Source: Gemmatimonadaceae bacterium (GTDB lineage: Bacteria > Gemmatimonadota > Gemmatimonadetes > Gemmatimonadales > Gemmatimonadaceae). From it: a DNA stretch of 64,000 bases. Shown in pieces: positions 34,710 through 43,625 of the stretch; within the stretch, counting starts at the first letter, position 1, and every line of letters starts with the position of its first letter. Position numbers and translations under genes: made by a program. The notes below the pieces were generated by a model that did not search any database, was not told the origin of the DNA, and was given only the letters and a program-made list of their open reading frames with translations. The DNA lies in NCBI GenBank assembly GCA_025928335.1, contig JAICJQ010000002.1, positions 29,990-93,989 on the forward strand, given 5' to 3'.

Positions 34710-35741
34710 ATGAGCATGGGATTGCGCGTCACAGTTCTCATGGGCGGCACGTCGTCGGAGCGGGATGTGTCGCTCGCCTCCGGCATCAGAGTGGCCGAAG
34801 CGCTGCGTTCGTGCGGCCACGATGTTCGGGCGGTGGACCCGGCACGGGGCGAGATAAGCCTGGAGGACCAGCGAGCCCTCGTAGGCGGGGTGTTGGTTCA
34901 GACCGCTCCGCCTTCTCAGGAGGCGCTGCGGCGAATGGCGCGCGAGGCACTCCCAAAGATGGCGAGTACGCTTCCGCGCGCTGGTGAAACCGACGTCATC
35001 TTTCTGGGGTTGCACGGGGGAACTGGCGAAGACGGGACGATCCAGGCGATGCTGGATCTGGCGGGCGTTTCATACACCGGCAGCGGGCACCTGGCCAGCG
35101 CCTTGGCGATGGACAAAGATTTGTCGAAGCAACTCTTTCGCCAGTCCGGGGTTACGACTGCCGACTGGCTGATGGCCCCGGTCGATGCCGACCAGGTGAA
35201 AGCGCGGCTTGGTTTTCCGGTGATTGTGAAGCCGTCCAAACAGGGATCGACGGTGGGTTTGTCGATCGTGCGCGACCCGGGTGAACTTCAGGCGGCGATC
35301 GACGAAGCCTCGAACTTTGACGACGAGGTGATGGTCGAAGCGTTCATCGCCGGACGGGAGTTGACCGTAGGAATTCTCGGAGGCGATGCGCTTCCCGTTG
35401 GCGAAATCATACCAAAGCACGAGATTTACGACTACGAGTGCAAGTACACGCCGGGAATGGCAAACGAGCGATTCCCGGCGGAGTTGACGAGTAGCGAGAC
35501 AGCGCGCATTCAACAGGAAGCTCGCGTGGCGTTTCGTGCGCTCAAGCTCGGTGGCTGCGCTCGCATTGATTTTCGCATGTCGCAGGACGGCCGCTTTTCT
35601 TGTTTGGAGGCAAACACGCTTCCCGGGATGACGCAGACCAGTCTCATTCCACAGGCCGCGGCAGCAGCTGGGATCTCGTTCCCGGAGCTGTGCGATCGAA
35701 TCGTGCGCCTCGCGATGGCGCGCCGCGGAAGCGCGTCGTGA
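34710..35741 (+). CDS. ddl: D-alanine--D-alanine ligase
   Basis: 343 residues. ATP-grasp ligase joining two D-Ala for peptidoglycan. Seen: the start VTVLMGGTSSERDVSLASG, the LGLHGGTGEDGTIQAMLDLA block, YTGSG, VIVKPSKQGSTVGLSIV, YDYECKYTPG (the omega loop) and the metal-binding ARIDFRMSQDGRFSCLEANT followed by LPGMT. It is a normal-length enzyme. Its TGA overlaps the GTG of the QueE-like gene, so the two are probably translated together; the PLP enzyme is directly upstream. Confidence 0.96.
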   Translation: MSMGLRVTVLMGGTSSERDVSLASGIRVAEALRSCGHDVRAVDPARGEISLEDQRALVGGVLVQTAPPSQEALRRMAREALPKMASTLPRAGETDVIFLGLHGGTGEDGTIQAMLDLAGVSYTGSGHLASALAMDKDLSKQLFRQSGVTTADWLMAPVDADQVKARLGFPVIVKPSKQGSTVGLSIVRDPGELQAAIDEASNFDDEVMVEAFIAGRELTVGILGGDALPVGEIIPKHEIYDYECKYTPGMANERFPAELTSSETARIQQEARVAFRALKLGGCARIDFRMSQDGRFSCLEANTLPGMTQTSLIPQAAAAAGISFPELCDRIVRLAMARRGSAS

Positions 35742-36403
35742 CACAATTGCCAACTCCGACAGCGGCGCTCGCGGGCGTTCCCGCGGGACTACAGGCGCAG
35801 GGTGTCTGGCTCGGACGCCGGCAGCTCTTCGTGCGCTTCGCCGCGGAAGCCGAGACGGCGACGATGTACACCGCGGACGCTCTGGCGGGAGAGATCCGCC
35901 GCGCGACCGCGCGGACGTCTTTTCACTCGGTGTCGATCAGCGGGCGCGATGTCTTGTCGAACGTCGAGTACCTTTGCATCGCGTTCGAACGCGCATCGCA
36001 GGCGCTGGCGAATCTGCCGGTGATGTTGGACATCGACGGACAACGTCCGGCGGAGCTTGACGCACTGAAGTCGTTTGTGAGGCTTGCCCAGATTACGCTG
36101 GAGGGATCCGCGGCCGAGGCGATCGCTGAGCGAGCATTCGAGTCGGTAGCGCGAGCGGCAAAGCTCGGCATGCAACACGCGCTGGTGATTCTCGCGGACG
36201 ATCGGACGACGGACTCGGCGATGCTCCGGTTCGCCGAGCGCGCGCACGAAACCAGTGACGCGACGATGATGGTGATTCATCCGGGAACCGGGATCGCGGT
36301 CGACAAGGATCGCCGCTGGACCACTCTGTTCGAGCGCGCGTCGGCTCTGCACGGAGACGTTCGCTTGATGCTTCGATTACCCCCGCCGACGGGGATGCGC
36401 TGA
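35738..36403 (+). CDS. QueE-like radical-SAM-fold protein lacking the Fe-S cysteines
   Basis: 221 residues from GTG 35738, overlapping the ddl stop. The segment order recalls 7-carboxy-7-deazaguanine synthase QueE: GLQAQGVWLGRRQLFVRFA where QueE has a GEG-x-x-x-G-x-x-x-x-FVR strand, then FHSVSISGRDVL where QueE has VTISGG-P, then a later HALVILADDR strand. But the CX3CX2C loop expected right after FVR is replaced by a short AEAETAT, so no [4Fe-4S] cluster can bind there. Only one Cys remains (YLC). I infer a radical-SAM-derived pseudoenzyme or binding protein; the match is from memory. Note the queF-like gene 1.2 kb downstream. Confidence 0.45.
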   Translation: MTQLPTPTAALAGVPAGLQAQGVWLGRRQLFVRFAAEAETATMYTADALAGEIRRATARTSFHSVSISGRDVLSNVEYLCIAFERASQALANLPVMLDIDGQRPAELDALKSFVRLAQITLEGSAAEAIAERAFESVARAAKLGMQHALVILADDRTTDSAMLRFAERAHETSDATMMVIHPGTGIAVDKDRRWTTLFERASALHGDVRLMLRLPPPTGMR

Positions 36404-36482
36404 GGCCGGCAGGTGACGGGAACCGCAATTTCAAAGTCGTGTTAGAGAAGTAGTCCTTCGTTCACAGTCTTTTCGCAGGCGT

Positions 36483-37415
36483 ATGTCGTCGCTTCCGGCC
36501 CCGGCTAATTCCGAGCAAGAACAGTTCAAGCTGACGCCAGCGGTGCAGGGAATCATCGCGATCAACCTGATCCTGATGTTCCTGCAGCTGACGGCTGTTC
36601 GGTATTCCTACACGAGCCAATGGCTGGGATTCGACGCGTCGCGCGTGCCGGCGCAATGGTGGTCGGTGGTGACGTACTCGCTCGTGCACACGGGCGTGGG
36701 CCATCTGTTGGCGAACCTGTACGGCTTGTATCTCTTTGGCCCCCGTCTCGAGCGCGCCTGGTCGGTGAATGGCGCCGGGGGCGCCAAGCGATTCGTTTGG
36801 TTTTATCTGCTCTGCGCGCTGGGCGGCGTCGCCTTCGACATGCTGTTTATTCGACAGGGCGTGCTCACCGGGTCGTCCGCGGCTGTGTTTGGGGTGATGA
36901 CCGCATACGTAATGCAGTGGCCGAACGACGAGGTGTACTTCCTCTTTGTGCTGCCGATGCGCGCCAAGGCGTTAGCGGTCGGACTGATTGCGTTCAACGT
37001 TCTGGTCGGGTTCGCGGCTACGGGTACGGGTGATAGCGTGAACGTCGCCTACCTCGCGCATCTCGGCGGCATCATCGCCGCGTACATCTACGTGCGAATG
37101 GCTGCATCCGCGGGCATCGAGCAAGTCCGACAGCGAGTGGCCAACGTTCCGGACGCTGACGAGCCGCCGCGCGCCATTCCGCGCAACCTCCCGCGACGCG
37201 AACGGGGTGACGAAGTCGACGACATCGTCGCAAAGAGCAAGGCGATTGCCGCGAAGCGAACAGTGGCGTTGACCCCGTCGTCGCGCCGCCGCGAAGCGCG
37301 CGCGGATGAGCTCAACCGCGTGCTGGACAAGATCTCGCAGCAGGGCATCGACAGTCTCACGAGCGACGAGCGAAAGCTCCTCGAGGAGATGTCGAAGCGG
37401 CTGCGGGGCAGCTAG
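36483..37415 (+). CDS. Rhomboid family intramembrane serine protease
   Basis: 310 residues. About six hydrophobic segments occupy residues 20-210. The catalytic Ser132 is in GSSAAVFG and the catalytic His193 in AYLAHLGG, with VHTGVGHLLANLYGLYLFG forming the conserved H-x-x-x-H-x-x-x-N-type region (HTGVGHLLAN). It would cleave membrane proteins within the bilayer. The C-terminal 100 residues are cytosolic, charged, and end in LDKISQQGIDSLTSDERKLL, a short helical tail common to many bacterial rhomboids. Substrate unknown. Confidence 0.92.
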   Translation: MSSLPAPANSEQEQFKLTPAVQGIIAINLILMFLQLTAVRYSYTSQWLGFDASRVPAQWWSVVTYSLVHTGVGHLLANLYGLYLFGPRLERAWSVNGAGGAKRFVWFYLLCALGGVAFDMLFIRQGVLTGSSAAVFGVMTAYVMQWPNDEVYFLFVLPMRAKALAVGLIAFNVLVGFAATGTGDSVNVAYLAHLGGIIAAYIYVRMAASAGIEQVRQRVANVPDADEPPRAIPRNLPRRERGDEVDDIVAKSKAIAAKRTVALTPSSRRREARADELNRVLDKISQQGIDSLTSDERKLLEEMSKRLRGS

Positions 37416-37469
37416 GCGGCGGGCGACGGGCACACGGCGCCCGCGCAATCAAACACGCCTCAAGAAAGA

Positions 37470-37493
37470 GCCCCCCGGGCTATGCCGGGGGGC
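37470..37493. terminator. GC-rich hairpin after the rhomboid gene
   Basis: GCCCCCCGG pairs with CCGGGGGGC over a six-base loop. There is no T-run on the plus strand, so termination is uncertain. A second hairpin, CCGGCGC-ATA-GCGCCGG, lies at 37528-37544, still upstream of queF. Confidence 0.45.
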
Positions 37494-37626
37494 GAGTGCC
37501 GCCACGCCGTTCTCGCGGCGGCGATGACCGGCGCATAGCGCCGGCACATTCCCAATATGTGGCGCGGTACACGGCCTCGCTAGATAGCGATTGCCGTATT
37601 GGACCAAGTGCCAACATTTTTTACCA

Positions 37627-38061
37627 ATGCCAAAAGCCGATTTGCTCGAGACGTTCCCGAACCCGTATCCGGGACGGGACTATGAGATCGCGATGGAATG
37701 CCCGGAGTTTACCTCGCTCTGTCCGCTTGGTGGAATCGAGAGCGACGCTGACGAGCTGCGAGCGCTGAAGGGCGGCGCGCCGGATTTCGGGACGATCTAC
37801 ATCACGTACGTTCCGGGCGAGGTGTGTCTGGAATTGAAGAGTCTGAAACTGTACCTCTGGAGCTTTCGCGACGACGGGATCTTCTATGAGCGTGCGGTAA
37901 ACCGGATTCTCGATGACTTGTCGCAAGCATCGAAACCCCGATGGATGGAGGTGGTCGGTGATTTCAATATCCGCGGCGGGATCAAGTCGGTCATTCGCGC
38001 TCGGGCGGGCGACGGGCGACGGGCGACTGGCGATGGTGGGAGGCAAAGCCGCGAGGTGTGA
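37627..38061 (+). CDS. queF: QueF-like 7-cyano-7-deazaguanine reductase with unusual active site
   Basis: 144 residues from ATG 37627. The single-domain QueF pattern is plain: LETFPNPYPGRDYEI, CPEFTSLCP (nucleophile Cys32), APDFGTIYI (Asp53), ELKSLKLYL and GDFNIRGGI. QueF reduces preQ0 to preQ1 with NADPH in queuosine synthesis. Two oddities: about 14 extra residues lie between Cys32 and Asp53, and the conserved His-Glu pair after SFR is Tyr87-Glu88 (IFYER), the Tyr taking the place of His96 of the B. subtilis enzyme. The last 20 residues are encoded by GGGCGAC heptamer repeats. Other que genes are not nearby apart from the QueE-like gene. Confidence 0.85.
   Translation: MPKADLLETFPNPYPGRDYEIAMECPEFTSLCPLGGIESDADELRALKGGAPDFGTIYITYVPGEVCLELKSLKLYLWSFRDDGIFYERAVNRILDDLSQASKPRWMEVVGDFNIRGGIKSVIRARAGDGRRATGDGGRQSREV
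38007..38034 (+). repeat. Heptamer tandem repeat at the queF 3' end
   Basis: Three GGGCGAC units followed by TGGCGAT. They encode the C-terminal tail of the QueF-like protein. Similar GGGCGA cores recur at 59486-59517. Confidence 0.7.
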
Positions 38062-38062
38062 C

Positions 38063-39625
38063 GTGCGGAGCGCTCTCGCGCTCGTTGCCGTTTGTGCGAT
38101 CGCCGCGTGCTCGACGACGACGCCCAACCCAGGGCCGCAGCCAGGACAGGCGGAGCGCGCGGTCGATCCTCGGCCGCCGGCACTGGACGCCATCACGGAG
38201 TCCGACATTCGACGCGACATCTTCGCGCTCGGCGGCGACGCGATGCGTGGAAGAGAAGCGGGAACGCTCGACGAGATGCGCGCTACTGGTTGGGTGGCAG
38301 AGCGAGCACGCGAAGCTGGGCTGATGCCGGCCGGCGACGATGGGACGTACTTCCAATGGTGGTCGATCCGACGCGTGCGACTGAGTGAGAACAGCCGCAT
38401 CTCAATCGGATCGAATGCGCTTCGGCTGTGGAGTGACGTCGTCGCGCTCAACAACCAATCCGCGACACTCGATCTGCCGATCGTGTACGTCGCCGACTCG
38501 AGCGAGTTGTCGAGGATGGATGTGAAAGGCAAAGCGGTCGCAATGCCGCTCCCTTCGATTCCCGTGCAGCCGGAGGCGCAATTCACGATTCGAGGGAATT
38601 TTCAAAACGCGACGGCGACGGCGGCCCGTCAGCGCGCGACGATGATCGCGCGAGCTGGGGGCGCGGCCGCGATCATCGTATCGGACGCCGCGGCGTCGCT
38701 CGACCGCGCGTTCGACGCAACGGCTGCGGTGTCGCGGCGAGGCACCTACGGGATTGACTCGGCGGGCGCCCCGGCTGGTGCATTCGCGGGCGGCGGCGGT
38801 CGAGGCCGCGGCAACGTGGTGCAGGTTCCGTCTTTGTGGCTGCGGCACGACAAGCTCGATCTGGTTCGCGCGCCGGGCGCGCGCCTGTCGATCAACGTGT
38901 TCAGCGAGACGTTCACCTATCCATCGGGGAATGTCATCGGTCTGGTGAAAGGCACCGATCCACGCTTGGCGAACGAGTATGTGTTGTACAGCGGACATCA
39001 GGATCACGACGGCGTGCGATATGCCGTGAACGGCGATTCGATCTGGAACGGTGCCGACGACAACGCGAGCGTGAGTGTGGCCCTCTTGGCGACCGCCCGA
39101 GCGTTCGTGAAGCATCCGGCGGCGCGGCCGGTGCTGTTCGTCTGGCACGGCGCGGAGGAGCGCGGGCTGCTCGGATCACGGTGGTACGCGAGTCATCCAA
39201 CCGTTCCGCGGTCGCAGATCATTGCCGTCCTCAACGGGGACATGATTGGCCGGAACAATCCGGACAGTGCTGCGCTTCTCGGAGCGCAACCGCCGCACAA
39301 GAATTCAGCGGCGCTCGTCGACGCGGCTTTGCGGGCGAACGCGGAGCTGACGCATTTCGTGATCGATACCGTCTGGGATCGGCCGACGCATTCCGAAGGA
39401 TGGTATTTCCGGAGCGACCACCTGCCGTACGCTCGGCTCGGAATTCCGGCGATCGAATTCAGTACCAATCTGCACCCGGATTATCACACACCGCGCGACG
39501 AGCCTTCGCGCATCGATATCACCAAGCTGACGAAGATGACGAAGTGGATGTATGCGACGGGGTGGATCGTGGCGAATGCGACGCAGCGGCCGGATGTTAT
39601 TCCCGGGTTCAAATTGGAGAGATAA
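38063..39625 (+). CDS. M28 family zinc metallopeptidase, lipoprotein
   Basis: 520 residues from GTG 38063, preceded by GCGAGG; ATG 38033 would overlap queF and blunt the signal. The start MRSALALVAVCAIAAC ends in a lipobox, so an outer-membrane or periplasmic lipoprotein is expected. A protease-associated-like insert (about 120-290) precedes the catalytic core with the two-zinc ligands: SGHQDHDG, NGADDNAS, HGAEERGLLGS (catalytic Glu), NGDMIG and a C-terminal YHTPRDEPS. Aminopeptidase activity is likely. The insert has a Gly/Arg-rich loop (GGGGRGRGN). Confidence 0.92.
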   Translation: MRSALALVAVCAIAACSTTTPNPGPQPGQAERAVDPRPPALDAITESDIRRDIFALGGDAMRGREAGTLDEMRATGWVAERAREAGLMPAGDDGTYFQWWSIRRVRLSENSRISIGSNALRLWSDVVALNNQSATLDLPIVYVADSSELSRMDVKGKAVAMPLPSIPVQPEAQFTIRGNFQNATATAARQRATMIARAGGAAAIIVSDAAASLDRAFDATAAVSRRGTYGIDSAGAPAGAFAGGGGRGRGNVVQVPSLWLRHDKLDLVRAPGARLSINVFSETFTYPSGNVIGLVKGTDPRLANEYVLYSGHQDHDGVRYAVNGDSIWNGADDNASVSVALLATARAFVKHPAARPVLFVWHGAEERGLLGSRWYASHPTVPRSQIIAVLNGDMIGRNNPDSAALLGAQPPHKNSAALVDAALRANAELTHFVIDTVWDRPTHSEGWYFRSDHLPYARLGIPAIEFSTNLHPDYHTPRDEPSRIDITKLTKMTKWMYATGWIVANATQRPDVIPGFKLER

Positions 39626-39767
39626 AACGGCGGGATTGAAGGGCGGGGTTGAACAGCGGGAGTGAACGACGGGAGTGAACGACGGGAGTGAACAGCGGGA
39701 ATGAACAGCGGGAATGAACAGCGGGAATGAACAGCGGGAATGAACAGCGGGAATGAACAGCGGGCCT
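39625..39767. repeat. 13-bp tandem repeat, 11 copies
   Basis: Units are head-to-tail: two degenerate (AAACGGCGGGATT, GAAGGGCGGGGTT), one GAACAGCGGGAGT, two GAACGACGGGAGT, five identical GAACAGCGGGAAT (39690-39754) and a last GAACAGCGGGCCT. The first overlaps the last bases of the M28 gene. The 13-base period breaks reading frames, so it is unlikely to be coding. Confidence 0.95.
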
Positions 39768-39774
39768 CAAACCA

Positions 39775-39802
39775 AAAGAGGGCGCCTTGCGGCGCCCTCT
39801 TT
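39775..39802. terminator. Bidirectional terminator after the repeat array
   Basis: AAAGAGGGCGCC pairs with GGCGCCCTCTTT over TTGC, a 12-bp stem with T-rich flanks in both directions. It separates the convergent M28 peptidase and TonB-dependent receptor genes. Confidence 0.88.
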
Positions 39803-39828
39803 CTTGTTCGCGTTGTCGCGAGTGGCGA

Positions 39829-42800
39829 CTAGAAGCTGTAGCGGAGACCGAGCTGCATGCGGTAGTTCGAGAAGGCGTTCTGGAAATTGAACGACTGCGT
39901 TGCCGTGTCGAACGTGTAGACGCCTTGCGTTTTGCCGGTGGCGTCGGTCGTCGTGCCGGTGCGGTTGAGGAGGAAGACGCCCGGGAGGCCGGCTGCCGTC
40001 GTCGCCTGCGCGCCCCAGTTCTTGTTGAGCAGGTTGCCGAAGTTGACGACGTCCCACTGCAGCGCGACACGATTGCCCATGACGGCGGGCAGATTCTGAC
40101 GGATCGAGAGATCGACTTCATTGACCCACGGCGAGCGGCAGCTGTTGCGCGTCATGATCTGGCCACGCTGGCTGCTCAAGCACTTCATGCCGTTGATGAA
40201 CTTGTCGAACGCGTCCTGCTGCGCGGCGACATTGGCCGCCTGAGCGGCGACGTTGTAGCCAGTGAACTTGATCTCATTCTGGTCGCGAACGTCCTTCGGG
40301 ATGTAGATCGGATCGTTCGTGGCGCCGTCGGCGTTCTCGTCGCTGTTGTACGTGTACTCGTACGTCATGCCGGACTCACCGGAGTAGAGCATGGTGACGT
40401 CGGTCTTCGTGCGGCGGATGCTGTACGAGCCCGCGGCGACGATGCGGTGCGGCTGCTCCCAGCGCGAGCGGTTCAACACCTGATTGTACTGGCTCCAGGG
40501 GCGATCGTTGCCCTGACGCCAGTTGGAGTTTGGCGTCGTGTTGAGGATCGACTGGACGTCGCGCGCCTGCATGTAGGTATACGACAGGTTGCCCTCGAAG
40601 TTGTCCGAGAAGCGACGCTGCAACGAGCCGGTGATGCTGTAGGAGTAGTCCTTGTTGCTGTTGTAGGTGTCGTACACCTCGGTACGGCCGCCAACCGTTC
40701 TCACCGTGGCACCGGTTCCGGAGATCGTGCCGTACATCAAGCGGCCGTTTCGGTCGAAGTTGGAGGCGACGGCCGGATCCGGCTCCTTCAGAGCCAAGTT
40801 GGCGTAGTACGGATGGTAGACGGCGTGAGTGTAGAGCGCCTCCACCGTTCCAATGAAATCGCGCAGGCCAAACATCGAGAAGCGGTGATCGTAGCCCGCC
40901 GACGCCTTGAGATCTTGTGGGAATCGCAAGTCCGGATTGAGCAGCGCGATGCGGCCACCGAGCGCGGTGCTGCCCGGGTTCGCGTTCGTGCCGCCGCACT
41001 TCTGCGGCTGGTTGTTAATGTCCGGATTGAAGATCGGCGGATAGAACGCGTTGCTCGGAGTGGCGTTGCTACAGGTGAGCGTCGCGAAGCCGGTGAGACC
41101 CGAGTTCTGGTACGCATTGCCGAGCCACACGTACGGCGGCTGTCCGGTGAAGAGACCGACACCACCGCGGACCTGGTTGCTCTGGTCATTGAAGACGTCC
41201 CAGTTCATGGCGACGCGCGGCGACCACTGGGTATTGCTCGGCAGTTGATCGGTGCGGCGGTGGAAGGAGTCAGCGACCGTCTGGTTGAACGGTGGATGGG
41301 TCAGGAAGCGGGGCAGATCGGCGCGCAGACCGTAGGTGAGCGTGAGACCACGCTTCATCTCCCACAGGTCCTGGACGTAGAGGCTGTACTCCGCGGTGCG
41401 GAACTTGGCGAGACCAGCATCGATCACCGCCGGAGCAGCGACCGAGTAGCTCGCCGCCTGGGGTTTGCCGCCGCAAGTGGCACAGGTGCCGTTCAGCGAG
41501 TCGATCGAGTTGAACTGCCAGGTGCCGAAGCGATCCTGACCGAAGAGGTTCACGACGCGGTAGAGGGTTCCCTTCGCGCCCACAGTCAGCGTATGCGCGC
41601 CGATCGGGAACGAGAGGTTGTCCGTCAGCTCGGTCGTGTACTGATCGAGCGAGTTGCCCTGCGACGAGCGCTCGGTGCCGACGACGAGGTTCGCGGTGCC
41701 GGTTCCGTTGACGCGCGGCATGCGAACGCTGATCTGTGGCGACGATTCCGGAATGGTGCGGAAGTCGTTGATGGAGAGGTAGCTCGCATCGAACTCGTTG
41801 GAGATGCCGTTCATCGCGTTCGTGAACAGCTGCATCACGGTACCGTTTTTCTTCGACGTGAAGCCGTACAGGTTCGAGGTGAGGTTGAAGGTCGGCGAGG
41901 ACGACGACACGTCGCTGCGCGAGAAGACGTCCTGACGCGCCCACCCATAGTTGTTGCGAACAACCATTCGCGTCGACCATGGAAGATTGACGTCGAGCCG
42001 CGCGAACACGTTGGTGAGCGGGTTCTGCTTCTGGACGATGTCGCCAGAACCGCCGGAGATCCCGTATTTCTGCAGTGCGGTGTTCAGGGTGTTGATCGTG
42101 TTCTGGTCGATCGGAGCATTCGCTTGGCCGATATAGGTACCCGAGGCCGGCTGGCGCTGCGTCTGCCACTCGGGAGCGACGAAGAAGAACGCCTTGTCCT
42201 TCATGATCGGGCCGCTGAGCGTAAACCCGTAAAAGCGCTGCTTGAAGTCCGTGAGGTAGGGTTGCGAGCGCGTGATCGCCTGATCGCGAGCGCTCAAGCT
42301 CCCGGTGCCGTGAAAGTCGTTCGTGCCGCCCTTGGTTACCGCGTTCACGAGAACGCCAAGGAAGTTGCCCTGACGAATGTCATACGGCGACAGAAGGACC
42401 TGATACTCTTTCACCGCGGCGATCGGAATGGACTTCCCATTCGCCTGCGATCCAGGAATGCCGGTGGTGCCGAGGCCGAACGGATCGGACTCCGTGGCGC
42501 CGTCGATGAGAACATTGTTCTCACGGAGATTGGCGCCGCCGCCGGAGATACCGCCGCCAGAGGTGGTGACCTGTGGCGTGAGCTTCACGAAATCGGTGAA
42601 GCTGCCGGTCAGTGTCGGGAGACGACTGATCATCGAGTCGCTGACCATCTTGCCGATGCCCGTCTTGGTGGACGAGATGACGGCACCGGTGGTCGAGACG
42701 ACTTGAACTGCCTCGAGCTGCGCGGCCTGCGTCGTCAACTGAAAGTCGACGCGAGCGGTCTGTCCAAGGTTAACGACGATGGCGTTCTTCGTCTGCGGGG

Positions 42801-43077
42801 CGAGACCGATGCGTCGGGCGGCGACCGAATATGGGCCGCCAATTTCCAGACCCTGCACGCGGTACGATCCGTTCGATCGCGTGACCGTCGACGTCTTGTA
42901 GCCGGTGTTGGTTTGGATAATCTGAATTTGAATGCCTTCGAGAGGCGCGCCTTGCTCGTTGGTCACCGTACCGGCGATGGCGCCGGTCGTGATGCCCTGG
43001 GCGTGAAGCGTGGACGCCCGTCCAGCGAGCGCGGCGATTACCAGGGCGACCAGTGGTCTCCAAGCTGGAATCTTCAT
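39829..43077 (-). CDS. TonB-dependent receptor-like outer-membrane protein with carboxypeptidase-regulatory domain (Oar-like)
   Basis: 1082 residues. A signal peptide (to about LHAQ, residue 27) is followed by a CarboxypepD_reg-like beta-sandwich (about 31-115: ITTGAIAGTVTNEQGAPLEG), a plug region (about 120-260, with LPTLTGSFTDFVKLTPQV and NNVLIDGATESDPFG) and a long beta-barrel rich in aromatic and Asn/Gln residues, ending QLGLRYSF with the C-terminal Phe required by the Bam machinery. No SusD-like lipoprotein is adjacent, so it belongs to the Oar/solo type. Ligand unknown. A 1216-codon frame on the opposite strand is a shadow. Confidence 0.93.
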   Translation of the reverse strand: MKIPAWRPLVALVIAALAGRASTLHAQGITTGAIAGTVTNEQGAPLEGIQIQIIQTNTGYKTSTVTRSNGSYRVQGLEIGGPYSVAARRIGLAPQTKNAIVVNLGQTARVDFQLTTQAAQLEAVQVVSTTGAVISSTKTGIGKMVSDSMISRLPTLTGSFTDFVKLTPQVTTSGGGISGGGANLRENNVLIDGATESDPFGLGTTGIPGSQANGKSIPIAAVKEYQVLLSPYDIRQGNFLGVLVNAVTKGGTNDFHGTGSLSARDQAITRSQPYLTDFKQRFYGFTLSGPIMKDKAFFFVAPEWQTQRQPASGTYIGQANAPIDQNTINTLNTALQKYGISGGSGDIVQKQNPLTNVFARLDVNLPWSTRMVVRNNYGWARQDVFSRSDVSSSSPTFNLTSNLYGFTSKKNGTVMQLFTNAMNGISNEFDASYLSINDFRTIPESSPQISVRMPRVNGTGTANLVVGTERSSQGNSLDQYTTELTDNLSFPIGAHTLTVGAKGTLYRVVNLFGQDRFGTWQFNSIDSLNGTCATCGGKPQAASYSVAAPAVIDAGLAKFRTAEYSLYVQDLWEMKRGLTLTYGLRADLPRFLTHPPFNQTVADSFHRRTDQLPSNTQWSPRVAMNWDVFNDQSNQVRGGVGLFTGQPPYVWLGNAYQNSGLTGFATLTCSNATPSNAFYPPIFNPDINNQPQKCGGTNANPGSTALGGRIALLNPDLRFPQDLKASAGYDHRFSMFGLRDFIGTVEALYTHAVYHPYYANLALKEPDPAVASNFDRNGRLMYGTISGTGATVRTVGGRTEVYDTYNSNKDYSYSITGSLQRRFSDNFEGNLSYTYMQARDVQSILNTTPNSNWRQGNDRPWSQYNQVLNRSRWEQPHRIVAAGSYSIRRTKTDVTMLYSGESGMTYEYTYNSDENADGATNDPIYIPKDVRDQNEIKFTGYNVAAQAANVAAQQDAFDKFINGMKCLSSQRGQIMTRNSCRSPWVNEVDLSIRQNLPAVMGNRVALQWDVVNFGNLLNKNWGAQATTAAGLPGVFLLNRTGTTTDATGKTQGVYTFDTATQSFNFQNAFSNYRMQLGLRYSF

Positions 43078-43433
43078 AGCGGGGGAGGTTCCTTCGTGGG
43101 AGTATGGCGCCGCAGAAGCGGCGGAGGGCTCTTGCGACGGTCGCGGTGTGCGAGGCGGGTTACCGAGACCCAGCCAAGAAACCGCGCGTTTGGCGTTCTA
43201 GGTCACAGAAATTCTGACCGGACGACCGAGGGTGAATGTACACGGAGAACCGACCCTCCGCGAGCGTTCGATCAGAGTGGAAATTCTACGTTTCAGAAAC
43301 GATACGATCGAGGGGAGACGCGCGGCTCGGCCGCGGGCAATCGAAGAGACACCCGTAACAACCTGGGGATTGTCGCGCCGACGATTTCGCCGGTGCATGT
43401 CCACAAAGAGGCGGCCGCGACTGCTGGGCGCGA
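43078..43433. other. Intergenic region upstream of the TonB-receptor gene
   Basis: Some 350 bases without a convincing gene. It should contain the receptor promoter, but I see no good -10/-35 pair on the minus strand. Confidence 0.5.
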
Positions 43434-43463
43434 TTGACTTGGACGAAGTAAGCCGAATAAATT
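43434..43463 (+). promoter_or_regulatory. Probable promoter of tRNA-Phe
   Basis: TTGACT (43434-43439), an 18-base spacer and TAAATT (43458-43463) lie 11 bases before the tRNA 5' end, the right place for a stable-RNA promoter. Confidence 0.5.
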
Positions 43464-43474
43464 GAACGGCTTGG

Positions 43475-43547
<73 letters not shown>

Positions 43548-43579
43548 TCGACCGGCCTGTACGGGAGACGATTTGAACA

Positions 43580-43608
43580 CAAATGGCCACCGTGTGGGTG
43601 GCCATTTG
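43580..43608. terminator. Hairpin between tRNA-Phe and the ADOP gene
   Basis: CAAATGGCCACC pairs with GGTGGCCATTTG over a five-base loop (12 bp). It can serve the tRNA transcript and the convergent permease gene, although T-runs are weak. Confidence 0.65.
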
Positions 43609-43625
43609 CTTGCGGCGCAATGGGG

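Noticed and set aside
37560..37626. preQ1 riboswitch ahead of the queF-like gene
   Set aside because: The leader has hairpins but no C-rich/A-rich preQ1 aptamer pattern.
39787..43437. Plus-strand open frame of 1216 codons opposite the TonB receptor
   Set aside because: It mirrors the receptor gene, has Arg/Val/Glu-rich low-complexity translation, and the minus strand has signal peptide, domains and a C-terminal Phe. High GC makes long antisense frames common.
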